Assembly (NCBI GenBank): GCA_937965795.1
Contig: CALCMD010000037.1
Coordinates: forward strand, 1-64,000
Direction of reading: 5' to 3'
DNA length: 64,000 nt
Source of the DNA: an uncultured Lachnospiraceae bacterium
GTDB lineage: Bacteria > Bacillota > Clostridia > Lachnospirales > Lachnospiraceae
Positions 44,172-52,491 of the stretch are shown here, piece by piece; the stretch's first letter is position 1, and each line of letters begins with the position of its first letter. Under the pieces are notes generated by a model that saw nothing but the letters and a program-made list of their open reading frames with translations, had not been told where the DNA came from and ran no database searches. Both the position numbers and the translations under genes were made by a program.

Positions 44172-46043
44172 TCACCTCTCTTTTCTTTCGCGAAGGAAAC
44201 CATTCAGATAAACTTTGATGATCTCCTGCCGCTTTCCTTCTATATTTAAAAACTTCTTTTTTAATGGGCTCATGTCATCGTATTCCAGATGAAATCTGTG
44301 CAGCTCCTGGTCATGGACGGAAGGATTCAGGAACATCTGATAAATTCCTTTTGTCCGTTTCGCTTCCTCCTCTGCCGTGTAATCGTTTCTGATTTCATAA
44401 TCTGCAAAATCTCCCTCCAGATAATAGCTCTCCCCATAAGATGGAATATGAGAAAAGCAATATCCGTCAACCACCGGAAGAAGCCCAAGATTCCTTAAAA
44501 TCCAGTCCCATACCGCCTCCAGGCGAATCGGGGTAAACCTATCCCCATCCGTATCATAATCATATTTCTCCGGGTCATACTTTCTTCCCGGCTTTCCAAG
44601 CGCCGAGCAGGAAAGCATGGAAAGATACGTCATCTCACTGTTATTTTTGTAAGTATAACAGCACCATCCCAGTGATTCGAGAACATCTTGATTATCCGTC
44701 TTGTTATACAAGGTCTTTAACGTATCAATTTCATCCTTTAAATGGAACGCATGGCCTTTTTCCCATTGGTTTTTCGACCGTTTTACGCCGATTCCTTCAA
44801 AAGGATTTTCCGTATGCTGTACACCGCCCTGCGCCTTTGCCATATCCACTTTCGTGACGACCAGGCACATCGGCGGTATACTGAGACGGTTCTTCCGGTG
44901 TCTGTATATCTCTTCCGCAATCTTCAAAAGCGCCGTATTGTCAATCGCCGCACTCTCCTCGTCAGCTTCCCCGTATCCTCTCTGGGAAACGCAGGTACAC
45001 AACATATACATATGGCAGGCAGTAATCAGCGGAAATCTCTGCAAAGCTTCCAGATTCACGCCCTTCTTCTGTGCGTCATAACAAAGCTCCCCTGCGATAT
45101 CCACAAACGTCAGAATCACCTTCCGTTCCCCTTTTGTAATCATCAGGGAAGCATTGAAGGATTCCGCACTGGCATACGCATCGGTCTTGCCCACTGCCCA
45201 GCCCTTCCGGTTATCGTCAATGGCTTTTCGAACTTTCACATATCTCCCATCACACAGCAGGGTCGGAAACTTAATCCCCATCTCTTCCATTTTCCACGGG
45301 GACTGGTACAGATGGTTAATCATAGAAACAAACAATGTCGTCTTTCCGGCGCTCTGCGCGCCTAAAAATCCAATCAGAAACTGTTCATACCGGCCGGAAC
45401 CTGCCAGAATCGGCTGCCCGCACTCCGGACAGTACCCGCGAATCTCCTGTTGTTCAAAAGTAAACGGCAGCAGGTTATTCGGATTCTCTTCCGTTGAATA
45501 GTGAAGGGTATCAAGGCTGTCCGTTCCCGTAAAGAAAACTGGTTCCATCCAGAAACAGACGACATAATTGTGAATGTCCTGCACCCACGCATCCTCATCT
45601 TCCCCGTCACGGTTTTCTTTCAGCGTCAGTTTCGAAGTAATTTCATCGATCAGCTTCTGCACACTTTCCGCATTTACCTCATTTGTCTGACCTGCATCCT
45701 CGTTGGAAAGCAGGTTGGACACCGCCTGCACATTCGTGGTAAACTCGTCATACGTCATACTCACCAGGTCTTCTCTGTCCTGAAACCTTTTGATATCCTG
45801 CCCGACATAGTTCAATAGTTCAAACAGAGTCAGCTCGATTTTCACCTTTCTTCCGGAAGCCAGTTGGATGCCGTTTCTCTTTGCAAGCTCATACACATCA
45901 TCCGGCGCAAGCCGGATGATGGCATCCGCCCCAAACACACTTTTTACGGAGGGCAGATCCAGAATCTGCGCCAGATCAAAGACTACCTTTTTCCCTGCCA
46001 CCTTATGCCCGCAGTTGGTACAATAATAATCATATATTTTCAT
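44172..46043 (-). CDS. zinc-ribbon P-loop GTPase
   Basis: A 623-residue cytoplasmic NTPase. Walker A reads GAQSAGKTT (228-236), the G3 motif VDIAGE lies at 314-319, and the G4 motif TKVD at 397-400, which argues for GTP. A split zinc ribbon is formed by C8/C11 (CTNC) and C205/C208 (CPEC) around an insert of about 190 residues. The layout is like the TRAFAC-type 'double-GTPase 2' proteins known from comparative studies to sit beside GAP1 proteins; that assignment is inference. Neighbours are tightly packed, indicating an operon. Confidence 0.72.
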   Translation of the reverse strand: MKIYDYYCTNCGHKVAGKKVVFDLAQILDLPSVKSVFGADAIIRLAPDDVYELAKRNGIQLASGRKVKIELTLFELLNYVGQDIKRFQDREDLVSMTYDEFTTNVQAVSNLLSNEDAGQTNEVNAESVQKLIDEITSKLTLKENRDGEDEDAWVQDIHNYVVCFWMEPVFFTGTDSLDTLHYSTEENPNNLLPFTFEQQEIRGYCPECGQPILAGSGRYEQFLIGFLGAQSAGKTTLFVSMINHLYQSPWKMEEMGIKFPTLLCDGRYVKVRKAIDDNRKGWAVGKTDAYASAESFNASLMITKGERKVILTFVDIAGELCYDAQKKGVNLEALQRFPLITACHMYMLCTCVSQRGYGEADEESAAIDNTALLKIAEEIYRHRKNRLSIPPMCLVVTKVDMAKAQGGVQHTENPFEGIGVKRSKNQWEKGHAFHLKDEIDTLKTLYNKTDNQDVLESLGWCCYTYKNNSEMTYLSMLSCSALGKPGRKYDPEKYDYDTDGDRFTPIRLEAVWDWILRNLGLLPVVDGYCFSHIPSYGESYYLEGDFADYEIRNDYTAEEEAKRTKGIYQMFLNPSVHDQELHRFHLEYDDMSPLKKKFLNIEGKRQEIIKVYLNGFLRERKER

Positions 46044-46059
46044 GTTCTCTTCTCTCCTG

Positions 46060-46626
46060 CTAGTTTTTCACGAAAAGATATTTTTGCCTGAGAAGCTCAT
46101 CCCCCTCGATTGCCAGATCATTCACGCTTACCCCTTCCGGAAGAAGAATGATATACTGGTCTTTTAAAACGCTGCCATTCGGCTCCAGAGGGCCTATCGT
46201 TTCTTTTAGGAATGCGAATTTTTGGCCTGTTTTTTTATTTTTCAGCCAGATATGACTTTTATGGATGGAATCATAGGTATGGCTCAGCCATTCCAGGGTA
46301 ATCATCCAGGCATTCTCTCCATAAGGTTTTGCCCTGTCGATTCTCCATCCAAGCTGCGGCTTCACATTCCCATTCGTAAAATAAAAGGAATACTCCTCCA
46401 CTTCTTCGCCGTCCCGGATTTCCCATATGCAGACAAAGGTTCGATTTGGAATCTCCACTACCACAGAATTTAACGGCGTCCAGTATCCAATTTTCTTCGT
46501 CTGCGCTTTTTCTATCCGTGCGTCCTTTAAGGCAAACGTCGTATACCAGGCGGTTCTCCCCGTATCATTTTCATCCGCATACAACTGAACCCCCTTTTCC
46601 TGATATGTAATTCGCTGCTGAAGCAT
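46060..46626 (-). CDS. unrecognised 188-residue protein
   Basis: Not recognised. No signal peptide or membrane segment. It is rich in beta-strand-like stretches with many Trp and Tyr residues (IGYWTPLNSVVVEIP, WMITLEWLSHTY, HIWLKNKKTG), suggesting a compact beta domain of binding type. It sits 15 bases after the 503-residue gene and 16 bases before the GTPase gene, so it is probably a subunit or adaptor of the same complex. Confidence 0.6.
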   Translation of the reverse strand: MLQQRITYQEKGVQLYADENDTGRTAWYTTFALKDARIEKAQTKKIGYWTPLNSVVVEIPNRTFVCIWEIRDGEEVEEYSFYFTNGNVKPQLGWRIDRAKPYGENAWMITLEWLSHTYDSIHKSHIWLKNKKTGQKFAFLKETIGPLEPNGSVLKDQYIILLPEGVSVNDLAIEGDELLRQKYLFVKN

Positions 46627-46640
46627 AAAACCTCTCCTCT

Positions 46641-48152
46641 CTAACGCAAAATCTGGCGCAGTCTCTGCTTTGTGTTCTCTCCATCATCCAGTTCTATGTA
46701 TTTGCCGAATTTCAGATACTGAATCTCGCTGGGCGCAATCGCCGGCAGAATGGCAGCCTTTTCATCTTCGATTCCTTCGATGTGATAATTCTGCTCCATC
46801 CAGTTACTTCCCACCTCACTGTTTACCAGTGCGATCTCTGCCACCGTTACCGGAACGATCTGTGCCGGCGCCTGATAGGAAAGCTCCTTCCGGATCGTCT
46901 CAAAACACAAAGCGAGCGTATCAAAATGGTTCGCCTGCAATGACTCAAATTCCTTCTGCGTCCGGATGTTTTCCCTCCGCCTTTTCTCCGTTTCCAGTTC
47001 TTTCCCCTTTTCGTTCAGAAACTCTTCCATCCAGCGGTTTAAAAGCTGCTCAAACATCTCTTTTTCTTCCCTATCCGCTTTCTCAAAGCCGCTTTCGAGG
47101 ACTCTTCGTATTCTGGATTGCAGCCCTCCGCTCTCCATTTCCGAGATATACGCCCGAAAATCCGGATAATTCATATTCTCCTGCAATTTCCCAAGAAACT
47201 GCTCTTTTTCATCCGAACTTTCCAGTCCATCCAGAAAGCTCTTCTGATACCTTACCTTTTCCTTCTCCAGCTCCGGATGCTTCCCTGTGTTCCTGGTAAA
47301 TGTCTTAAACGGGCCAAATCCATGCGCCGTATACTCCTGAATGCTCACCGGATACAGACCTCTGTGCTGTCTGAACCTCCGCATCTCCTCCTCATAGCGG
47401 TACAGGCCGGATGTCAGCACGTTTTTTGCCTCCAGTTCAAAGTTTACCAGCTCCGGGTCTTTCGACGTTTCCATCCACTTTGTAATCGCCTCAATTTCGT
47501 TTTTGCAAATCTGAGCCCGTGCCGCATAATAATCCTCATAGGCCAGAAGATACAGCGCTTTTCCAAATCCGTTACGATCATACACACGCCAATAGTCCTT
47601 CATACTCAGAAGCTGAAGCAGACGCACCGCCCCTTTCTCATGAGAATCCAGATTGTCAAGTCCTCCCTCGTAGAAAAGAAACTCTGTATGTTCCATTGGA
47701 AGCCGTTCCTCGGTATCCCACAGCTTTTGGAGTACCGCAGAAACCTCCTCCTGTTTTTCTCCAATTTTATGAAATGCCTGATAGCGGATAAACGTGACGT
47801 GATACTGCTGAAATCCATCCTTGACGGGGGCCATCGTCATAAAAGTCTCCATTCTCTCCCGATAGCGCCGCAGCCATTCTTCGGAAAGCTGGCTGGCATC
47901 CACATAATTGCAGAGAACCATTCTCTTAGAAGCCGGCAGCATCGCTTCATGGCTTCTCGTCCTTTTCACGATGTCCATAAAAAGTTCTTCTGCATTCATC
48001 GGGTTATTCTTATAATAAATGAACTTTTTCGCTTCAAGTACCGTACTTAATTCCCGTCTGAAAAATGAATCCTCTTCGGAAGATAGTTCCTCACGCTCAT
48101 CTAATACGATAATCAGCGCATCATACGCAGTATCTAAATTAATTGGCGGCAT
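46641..48152 (-). CDS. unrecognised 503-residue protein
   Basis: Not recognised. Without signal peptide. The first 130 residues look alpha/beta (YDALIIVLDE, KRMVLCNYVDAS, YHVTFIRYQAF), the rest is strongly helical and charged, with a Glu/Arg/Lys-rich stretch at 340-410. It follows the tubulin-like gene after an 85-base gap containing a perfect hairpin. Its ribosome binding site is AAAGGAG. By position it may be a partner of the tubulin-like protein. Confidence 0.6.
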   Translation of the reverse strand: MPPINLDTAYDALIIVLDEREELSSEEDSFFRRELSTVLEAKKFIYYKNNPMNAEELFMDIVKRTRSHEAMLPASKRMVLCNYVDASQLSEEWLRRYRERMETFMTMAPVKDGFQQYHVTFIRYQAFHKIGEKQEEVSAVLQKLWDTEERLPMEHTEFLFYEGGLDNLDSHEKGAVRLLQLLSMKDYWRVYDRNGFGKALYLLAYEDYYAARAQICKNEIEAITKWMETSKDPELVNFELEAKNVLTSGLYRYEEEMRRFRQHRGLYPVSIQEYTAHGFGPFKTFTRNTGKHPELEKEKVRYQKSFLDGLESSDEKEQFLGKLQENMNYPDFRAYISEMESGGLQSRIRRVLESGFEKADREEKEMFEQLLNRWMEEFLNEKGKELETEKRRRENIRTQKEFESLQANHFDTLALCFETIRKELSYQAPAQIVPVTVAEIALVNSEVGSNWMEQNYHIEGIEDEKAAILPAIAPSEIQYLKFGKYIELDDGENTKQRLRQILR

Positions 48153-48172
48153 ATTTTTCTCCTTTCAAAATC

Positions 48173-48199
48173 TGGCGTTCCTTTCTGGAACGCCAGACG
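48173..48199 (-). terminator. intra-operon hairpin after the tubulin-like gene
   Basis: TCTGGCGTTCC (48173-48183) pairs perfectly with GGAACGCCAGA (48189-48199) with a five-base loop and a short TTTT on the 3' side, ending some 8 bases before the next ribosome binding site. Probably a partial terminator that lowers expression of the downstream genes relative to the tubulin-like protein. Confidence 0.6.
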
Positions 48200-48237
48200 C
48201 TAACCTGATGATACCTTCGTGCTTTTCCAGCTCTGCC

Positions 48238-48612
48238 TTACGGCCGCGGCGTCATGTCAAGCGGACAAAACTGAAATTCCCAGGGATGCTCTTTCCCACA
48301 CTTGGGACATTTCCAAGAAACGGGCTTCGTTTCCTGCGGCTGTGGCTTTGGCTGCATATCTACCGGACAGAACAGAAACTCATCCGGATTCTCTCTGCCG
48401 CATTTCGGGCAAACCCACATACCCGGCGTTTCCTTTTTCGGCTTCGGCTCCATATCCACCGGGCAGAACAGAAATTCATCCGGATTTTCCCTGCCGCATT
48501 TCGGACAGATCCACATACCCGGCGCTTCCTTTTTCGGCTTTGGTTCCATATCAATTGGACAGAATAGAAATTCATCCGGATTCTCTCTGCCGCATTTCGG
48601 GCAAATCCACGT
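48238..48612 (-). repeat. 96-bp tandem repeat encoding zinc-ribbon-like units
   Basis: Three nearly identical 96-bp units (48517-48612, 48421-48516, 48325-48420) and a diverged fourth (48238-48324) at the end of the tubulin-like gene. For example CATCCGG recurs at 48381, 48477 and 48573. Near-identity at DNA level points to recent duplication or ongoing homogenisation, so copy number may vary between strains. Confidence 0.85.
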
Positions 48613-51600
48613 TTCTGCCGCTGTCTTGTTTCCTGTATCTGTTTCTTTCTTTGGCGCTGGCGGGATTGGCTGGTCTGTCACAAATTCTTCCCACTGTTCC
48701 AACATAGATTCCATAATCTTAAGATAGAAATCACCCTCTCCAGTTCCGATATCAAAAACTTTCCGAATCGCGTCATCCGTTTCCCTGTTCGGATATTTAT
48801 TCAAAATCTCTTTCTGAATCCTGCCGCGCATAGCGCCCATCTTCGCACGGTTGACAGTTTGCAGCTTCTCCAAATCCTCCTGCGCCATGTCGTTCAGCTT
48901 ATCATCCAGGATTGCCTGTAACTTTTTCTGGTCTAATTCCGTAAACTTCCGAAAAGCCAGCAAAAACTTCCAGTTGGCATCCGCCCGGTACAGCTTCTTT
49001 TCCATCTCGTTATAGGCATTGGTTTCTTTAAACGTAAAGCTGCAAAATGCCTGGCGGTTCCCGGAATCATCCGTTAAGGCGTACCACTTTCCGCCCTCTT
49101 CCAGAATGATTCCAAATCCATAATATTTCTCAAACTGCCCGACCTGATACGCATACCAGTAATCCTGTTCCCGGAGCTCCAGTTTCCGGACAATCTCATA
49201 ATATCTGCAAAGCGTCTCCCGAAGCTCTAAAAACAGCTTCGTATTTTTGCGCAGCATACGCCGCATATACTGCTTACTGATATCCTCGATCACTGCTCTC
49301 GTCTTTCCGTCCCCGGAAGTCCTTGCCGAACTAAAGTCATAAGGTTCTCCGAACCGTCCGCTGCCTGCCAGCAGGATTGGTTTCTGCCATTCGTCCGAAA
49401 CCAGAGGGTTCTGGTCTGCCAGATATGCGAAGAGCCGCTCTCCCCTTGCATATTTTCCGTCGTCACCCTTCTGCTGATAATCCTCTACATCCAGATTTTC
49501 CCACCCGGCTGGAATCAGGTTCACCACGTATTGATAAACATCCTCACTGGAACCTGGCGTTTGCTTTCTCTGAATAATGATCTCCTTCATCGCATAGTCC
49601 ACGATTGGGTCAAACATCGTTCTTCTAAATTCTGCTTCGCCTTTATTGTCCGGATTTCTAAGCGCGATCGATGGATAATGCTCCCAGCTAAGACCCGTTC
49701 CAAAAATAATATTCTCCGTTACCGATAATCCAAGTTCCGGAATCTTCCGCTCTTCCTTTATGGCCTTTTCCTTTTCGATTTCCGCCTTTGTCCTCTCCAT
49801 GTAAGAGCTTCCGAATTCCCCATGATTCAGATGCCTGGTATTCCTGCTTGCGCCTTCATTGTACACGGTTTCCCATTTCTGGACTTCGGTCAGGTCGCAC
49901 AGGCCATTCGCCACGCTTGTCTGATAACAGACAATATCGCTGACGGAAGGTGAGACAGACACCCCGGTCTCCTTCGCACCGGTCGCCTGTAATGCACTCC
50001 GGAATGCGCTCTCAATCGCTGTTCCATATTTACTGGCCTGTAAACTCTTCGGTATCATGATAAAACGGTTTTCCGCACTGTAGCCGCCCATTTTCTTTAA
50101 GGCAGGCTTGCTCTTAACCTTCAACTGCGACACCAGATCCTTTACGATCTCATCCGCTTTTTTCGGAACTTCTTCCTCATCCACCTGTCCCAGCACATGT
50201 TCAAAATAAGACGTGGCGCTTAAGGAAATCGTCACCGCTCCTCCGGCGCCTTTTCCAAGCTCGCAGCACTCGCTCATCACACGGTCAAACTCGGCCCGCG
50301 TCCTTCCTTCGCTCTCGCTCGTCCACACTTCCGGCGAAGCTGCAAAGCTGTCCACCAGCGCCTTCTTCACCGCTTTTACGCCGACCGAATTGATTTTTTT
50401 CGATACCTGTCCTTTGACCCACGCATATACGTCCGCGCTGTTACAGAGGTTGACGCAATTTCCTGTCTGGGATTCCTGAAGAAACCCTGCATAATCATTG
50501 CTGTCCAGCGGACTTCCCGCACTGTGGTAAAAATTCACCAATAGTTCCAGTCGGTCTGCAAAGGCTTTGCACTGTCCCACATAAGTTTCCATCGGATTTA
50601 CCAGATTTTTCACCCACGCCCCATCCGTTGCCAGAAGATTCTTCACGATTTCCTGCATGACTTCGTATTCCAGCGCCGTATGAAATTTGGATTTCCATTC
50701 CGTGATTCTCTTTTTCATCAACATTTCGCCTAAGCCTCCCGGAATATGATTCTCCGGTCTTGGGCGCTTCGTATCCTGGCGGATATTAAACAACTGCGTT
50801 TTCGCATAATCCAGCATGGAGCTAATGGAAATGTCGAAGTACTCCGGTTTCCCCTCTTTGTTATTCGGCCCCATTCCGGTATACAGATACTCCATCGCCT
50901 TCGGCCCGTAGTCACGCATGACCTCCTGTGCCTTTTCTTTCACTCCCGCAAAAATCTGTCCAAGATGGCCTCGCATGGCCTTCGTTCCGTCAATCACCCT
51001 TGTGTCTTTGTGGAAACCTCTCTCATAGTCGGCAATCCTTCCGCCATTGATGTCCTGACGGGTAATTTCCCCTTCATTCTCCGTTAATGTAGATTCCCGT
51101 TTCAACGCTCCGTAAATGCAATCGTTCCACAGGCTTGCAGCCGTGACCGCCTTTTTCTCCCCCAGAGAGAACAATCTGCGAATCTGCGTTTCCATTTCAA
51201 AACGGTCCATTCGTTTCTCACCTGTGCAGAAGCATATGGCCGTCCCATCGCCCCGATCCTCCGGAAGATACAGCTTCTGGCTGACATTGCTCACCACGTT
51301 CGCCGTTACGATTTCATCCGGAATCGCCGCATACGCATACCCAATCGCCGCATAACTGTGCGAGTCCTCCGGATAGAAATCTGCCTTTAAAAGTCCTCCG
51401 CTCAAATTTACACTATCTGTCAGATATGCGTTTCTCGTCACAATGCTGTTGCTGTAAAAAGAATCCTGATTAAAAGCGCCGTCGCTTTCTACCGCCAGAT
51501 TCAGAATCGACTCCGCCATCATGGACTTGCTTTCGTTATATCCTCCGGAGATTAATACCGGATAGTTAAAGAGCGGCTTTGTCGCGCTGCACTCGATCTC

Positions 51601-52446
51601 TGTCACCCCGTCACGGGAGTAAAAATACTCCTTCCGTTCCGGTTCAAAGGGAATGGACATGTAGCTCTCCAGCTCTTTCAAAGCAGCATACCCGTTTGTA
51701 TAAAGCATTTTCTGTGCTGTCGGATCACTTTTTTCAAACTCTTCCACTGTATCCGGAAGGAAAAGATAACCAAACACACGGGTGCTGACTCCCTGCTGCT
51801 CACAGGCATAGCGTGCGTGTGCCGCCAGTTCTTCAAAGGTTCCGCTTCCGTTTCCTCCGGAAAGCCCCGCCAGAATCATAATATCTACCGATTTGTCCTT
51901 ATGGGCGCTCCAGTCCCCTCCGTCTGCAAAGAGCGACGAAATCATCCCGCGGAACACGACGTCATTATAATTTCCCTCCGCCGCGTCATCGTAAAACTTA
52001 ATCTTTCCCGTCAGACGGTCTCTTCCTGCGCCATCTTTATTCAGCTTTGTTGTATCATAATTCCCTGGCACAAACTTCCGGTAAAAATCCGGACGTGGCT
52101 TTGCATTCATTCTTCCCTGTGCGCCGTCGGTCGAAAGATTCAAAATCTGAAGCTGTTTCCGCCCCAGAGATTTTGCCAGTGCATCCAGTTCCCTGGATGC
52201 AGAATCAATCATAATAAATTTCATATAAACGGCAAAATCATCCTCCAGCTTTTGCTTTGCCGTGGCAATCGCTTCTTTGATCGCCGCTGCCCCGCTTCCG
52301 CCGCTGCTGATGACCAATGTTAAATGGGTTTTATCCACACGCAGCTTATCCGTGCGTGAAAACAGGGTGTCATTTCCCACATCCACCTTTCCAAGCTGCA
52401 AAATCTGCTGTAACTCGTCCTTTGTCAGTTCCCTTCCCTCCGGCAT
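48238..52446 (-). CDS. tubulin-like GTPase-fold protein with tandem zinc-ribbon-like tail
   Basis: A 1402-residue protein. The N-terminal 300 residues have the tubulin/FtsZ-like fold: a first glycine loop SSGGSGAAAI (48-57) and the tubulin signature in the form SGGNGSG (196-202), as in the Pfam 'tubulin-like' family. The middle 900 residues are unique to this group and shared with the paralogue at 39220-41859. The end has four tandem 32-residue repeats of the pattern CPKCGxxxPxxFxFCPxDM. No signal peptide. Whether it forms filaments is unknown. It is the second gene of the vWA operon (46-base gap). Confidence 0.78.
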   Translation of the reverse strand: MPEGRELTKDELQQILQLGKVDVGNDTLFSRTDKLRVDKTHLTLVISSGGSGAAAIKEAIATAKQKLEDDFAVYMKFIMIDSASRELDALAKSLGRKQLQILNLSTDGAQGRMNAKPRPDFYRKFVPGNYDTTKLNKDGAGRDRLTGKIKFYDDAAEGNYNDVVFRGMISSLFADGGDWSAHKDKSVDIMILAGLSGGNGSGTFEELAAHARYACEQQGVSTRVFGYLFLPDTVEEFEKSDPTAQKMLYTNGYAALKELESYMSIPFEPERKEYFYSRDGVTEIECSATKPLFNYPVLISGGYNESKSMMAESILNLAVESDGAFNQDSFYSNSIVTRNAYLTDSVNLSGGLLKADFYPEDSHSYAAIGYAYAAIPDEIVTANVVSNVSQKLYLPEDRGDGTAICFCTGEKRMDRFEMETQIRRLFSLGEKKAVTAASLWNDCIYGALKRESTLTENEGEITRQDINGGRIADYERGFHKDTRVIDGTKAMRGHLGQIFAGVKEKAQEVMRDYGPKAMEYLYTGMGPNNKEGKPEYFDISISSMLDYAKTQLFNIRQDTKRPRPENHIPGGLGEMLMKKRITEWKSKFHTALEYEVMQEIVKNLLATDGAWVKNLVNPMETYVGQCKAFADRLELLVNFYHSAGSPLDSNDYAGFLQESQTGNCVNLCNSADVYAWVKGQVSKKINSVGVKAVKKALVDSFAASPEVWTSESEGRTRAEFDRVMSECCELGKGAGGAVTISLSATSYFEHVLGQVDEEEVPKKADEIVKDLVSQLKVKSKPALKKMGGYSAENRFIMIPKSLQASKYGTAIESAFRSALQATGAKETGVSVSPSVSDIVCYQTSVANGLCDLTEVQKWETVYNEGASRNTRHLNHGEFGSSYMERTKAEIEKEKAIKEERKIPELGLSVTENIIFGTGLSWEHYPSIALRNPDNKGEAEFRRTMFDPIVDYAMKEIIIQRKQTPGSSEDVYQYVVNLIPAGWENLDVEDYQQKGDDGKYARGERLFAYLADQNPLVSDEWQKPILLAGSGRFGEPYDFSSARTSGDGKTRAVIEDISKQYMRRMLRKNTKLFLELRETLCRYYEIVRKLELREQDYWYAYQVGQFEKYYGFGIILEEGGKWYALTDDSGNRQAFCSFTFKETNAYNEMEKKLYRADANWKFLLAFRKFTELDQKKLQAILDDKLNDMAQEDLEKLQTVNRAKMGAMRGRIQKEILNKYPNRETDDAIRKVFDIGTGEGDFYLKIMESMLEQWEEFVTDQPIPPAPKKETDTGNKTAAETWICPKCGRENPDEFLFCPIDMEPKPKKEAPGMWICPKCGRENPDEFLFCPVDMEPKPKKETPGMWVCPKCGRENPDEFLFCPVDMQPKPQPQETKPVSWKCPKCGKEHPWEFQFCPLDMTPRP

Positions 52447-52491
52447 AACTTCATCCTCCTGTGCATTTTATTTTTCATCATTTCTTTGTGT

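Noticed and set aside
47118..48050. 310-residue open frame on the plus strand
   Set aside because: Antisense to the 503-residue operon gene; that gene has a strong ribosome binding site and fits the operon spacing, this one has neither.
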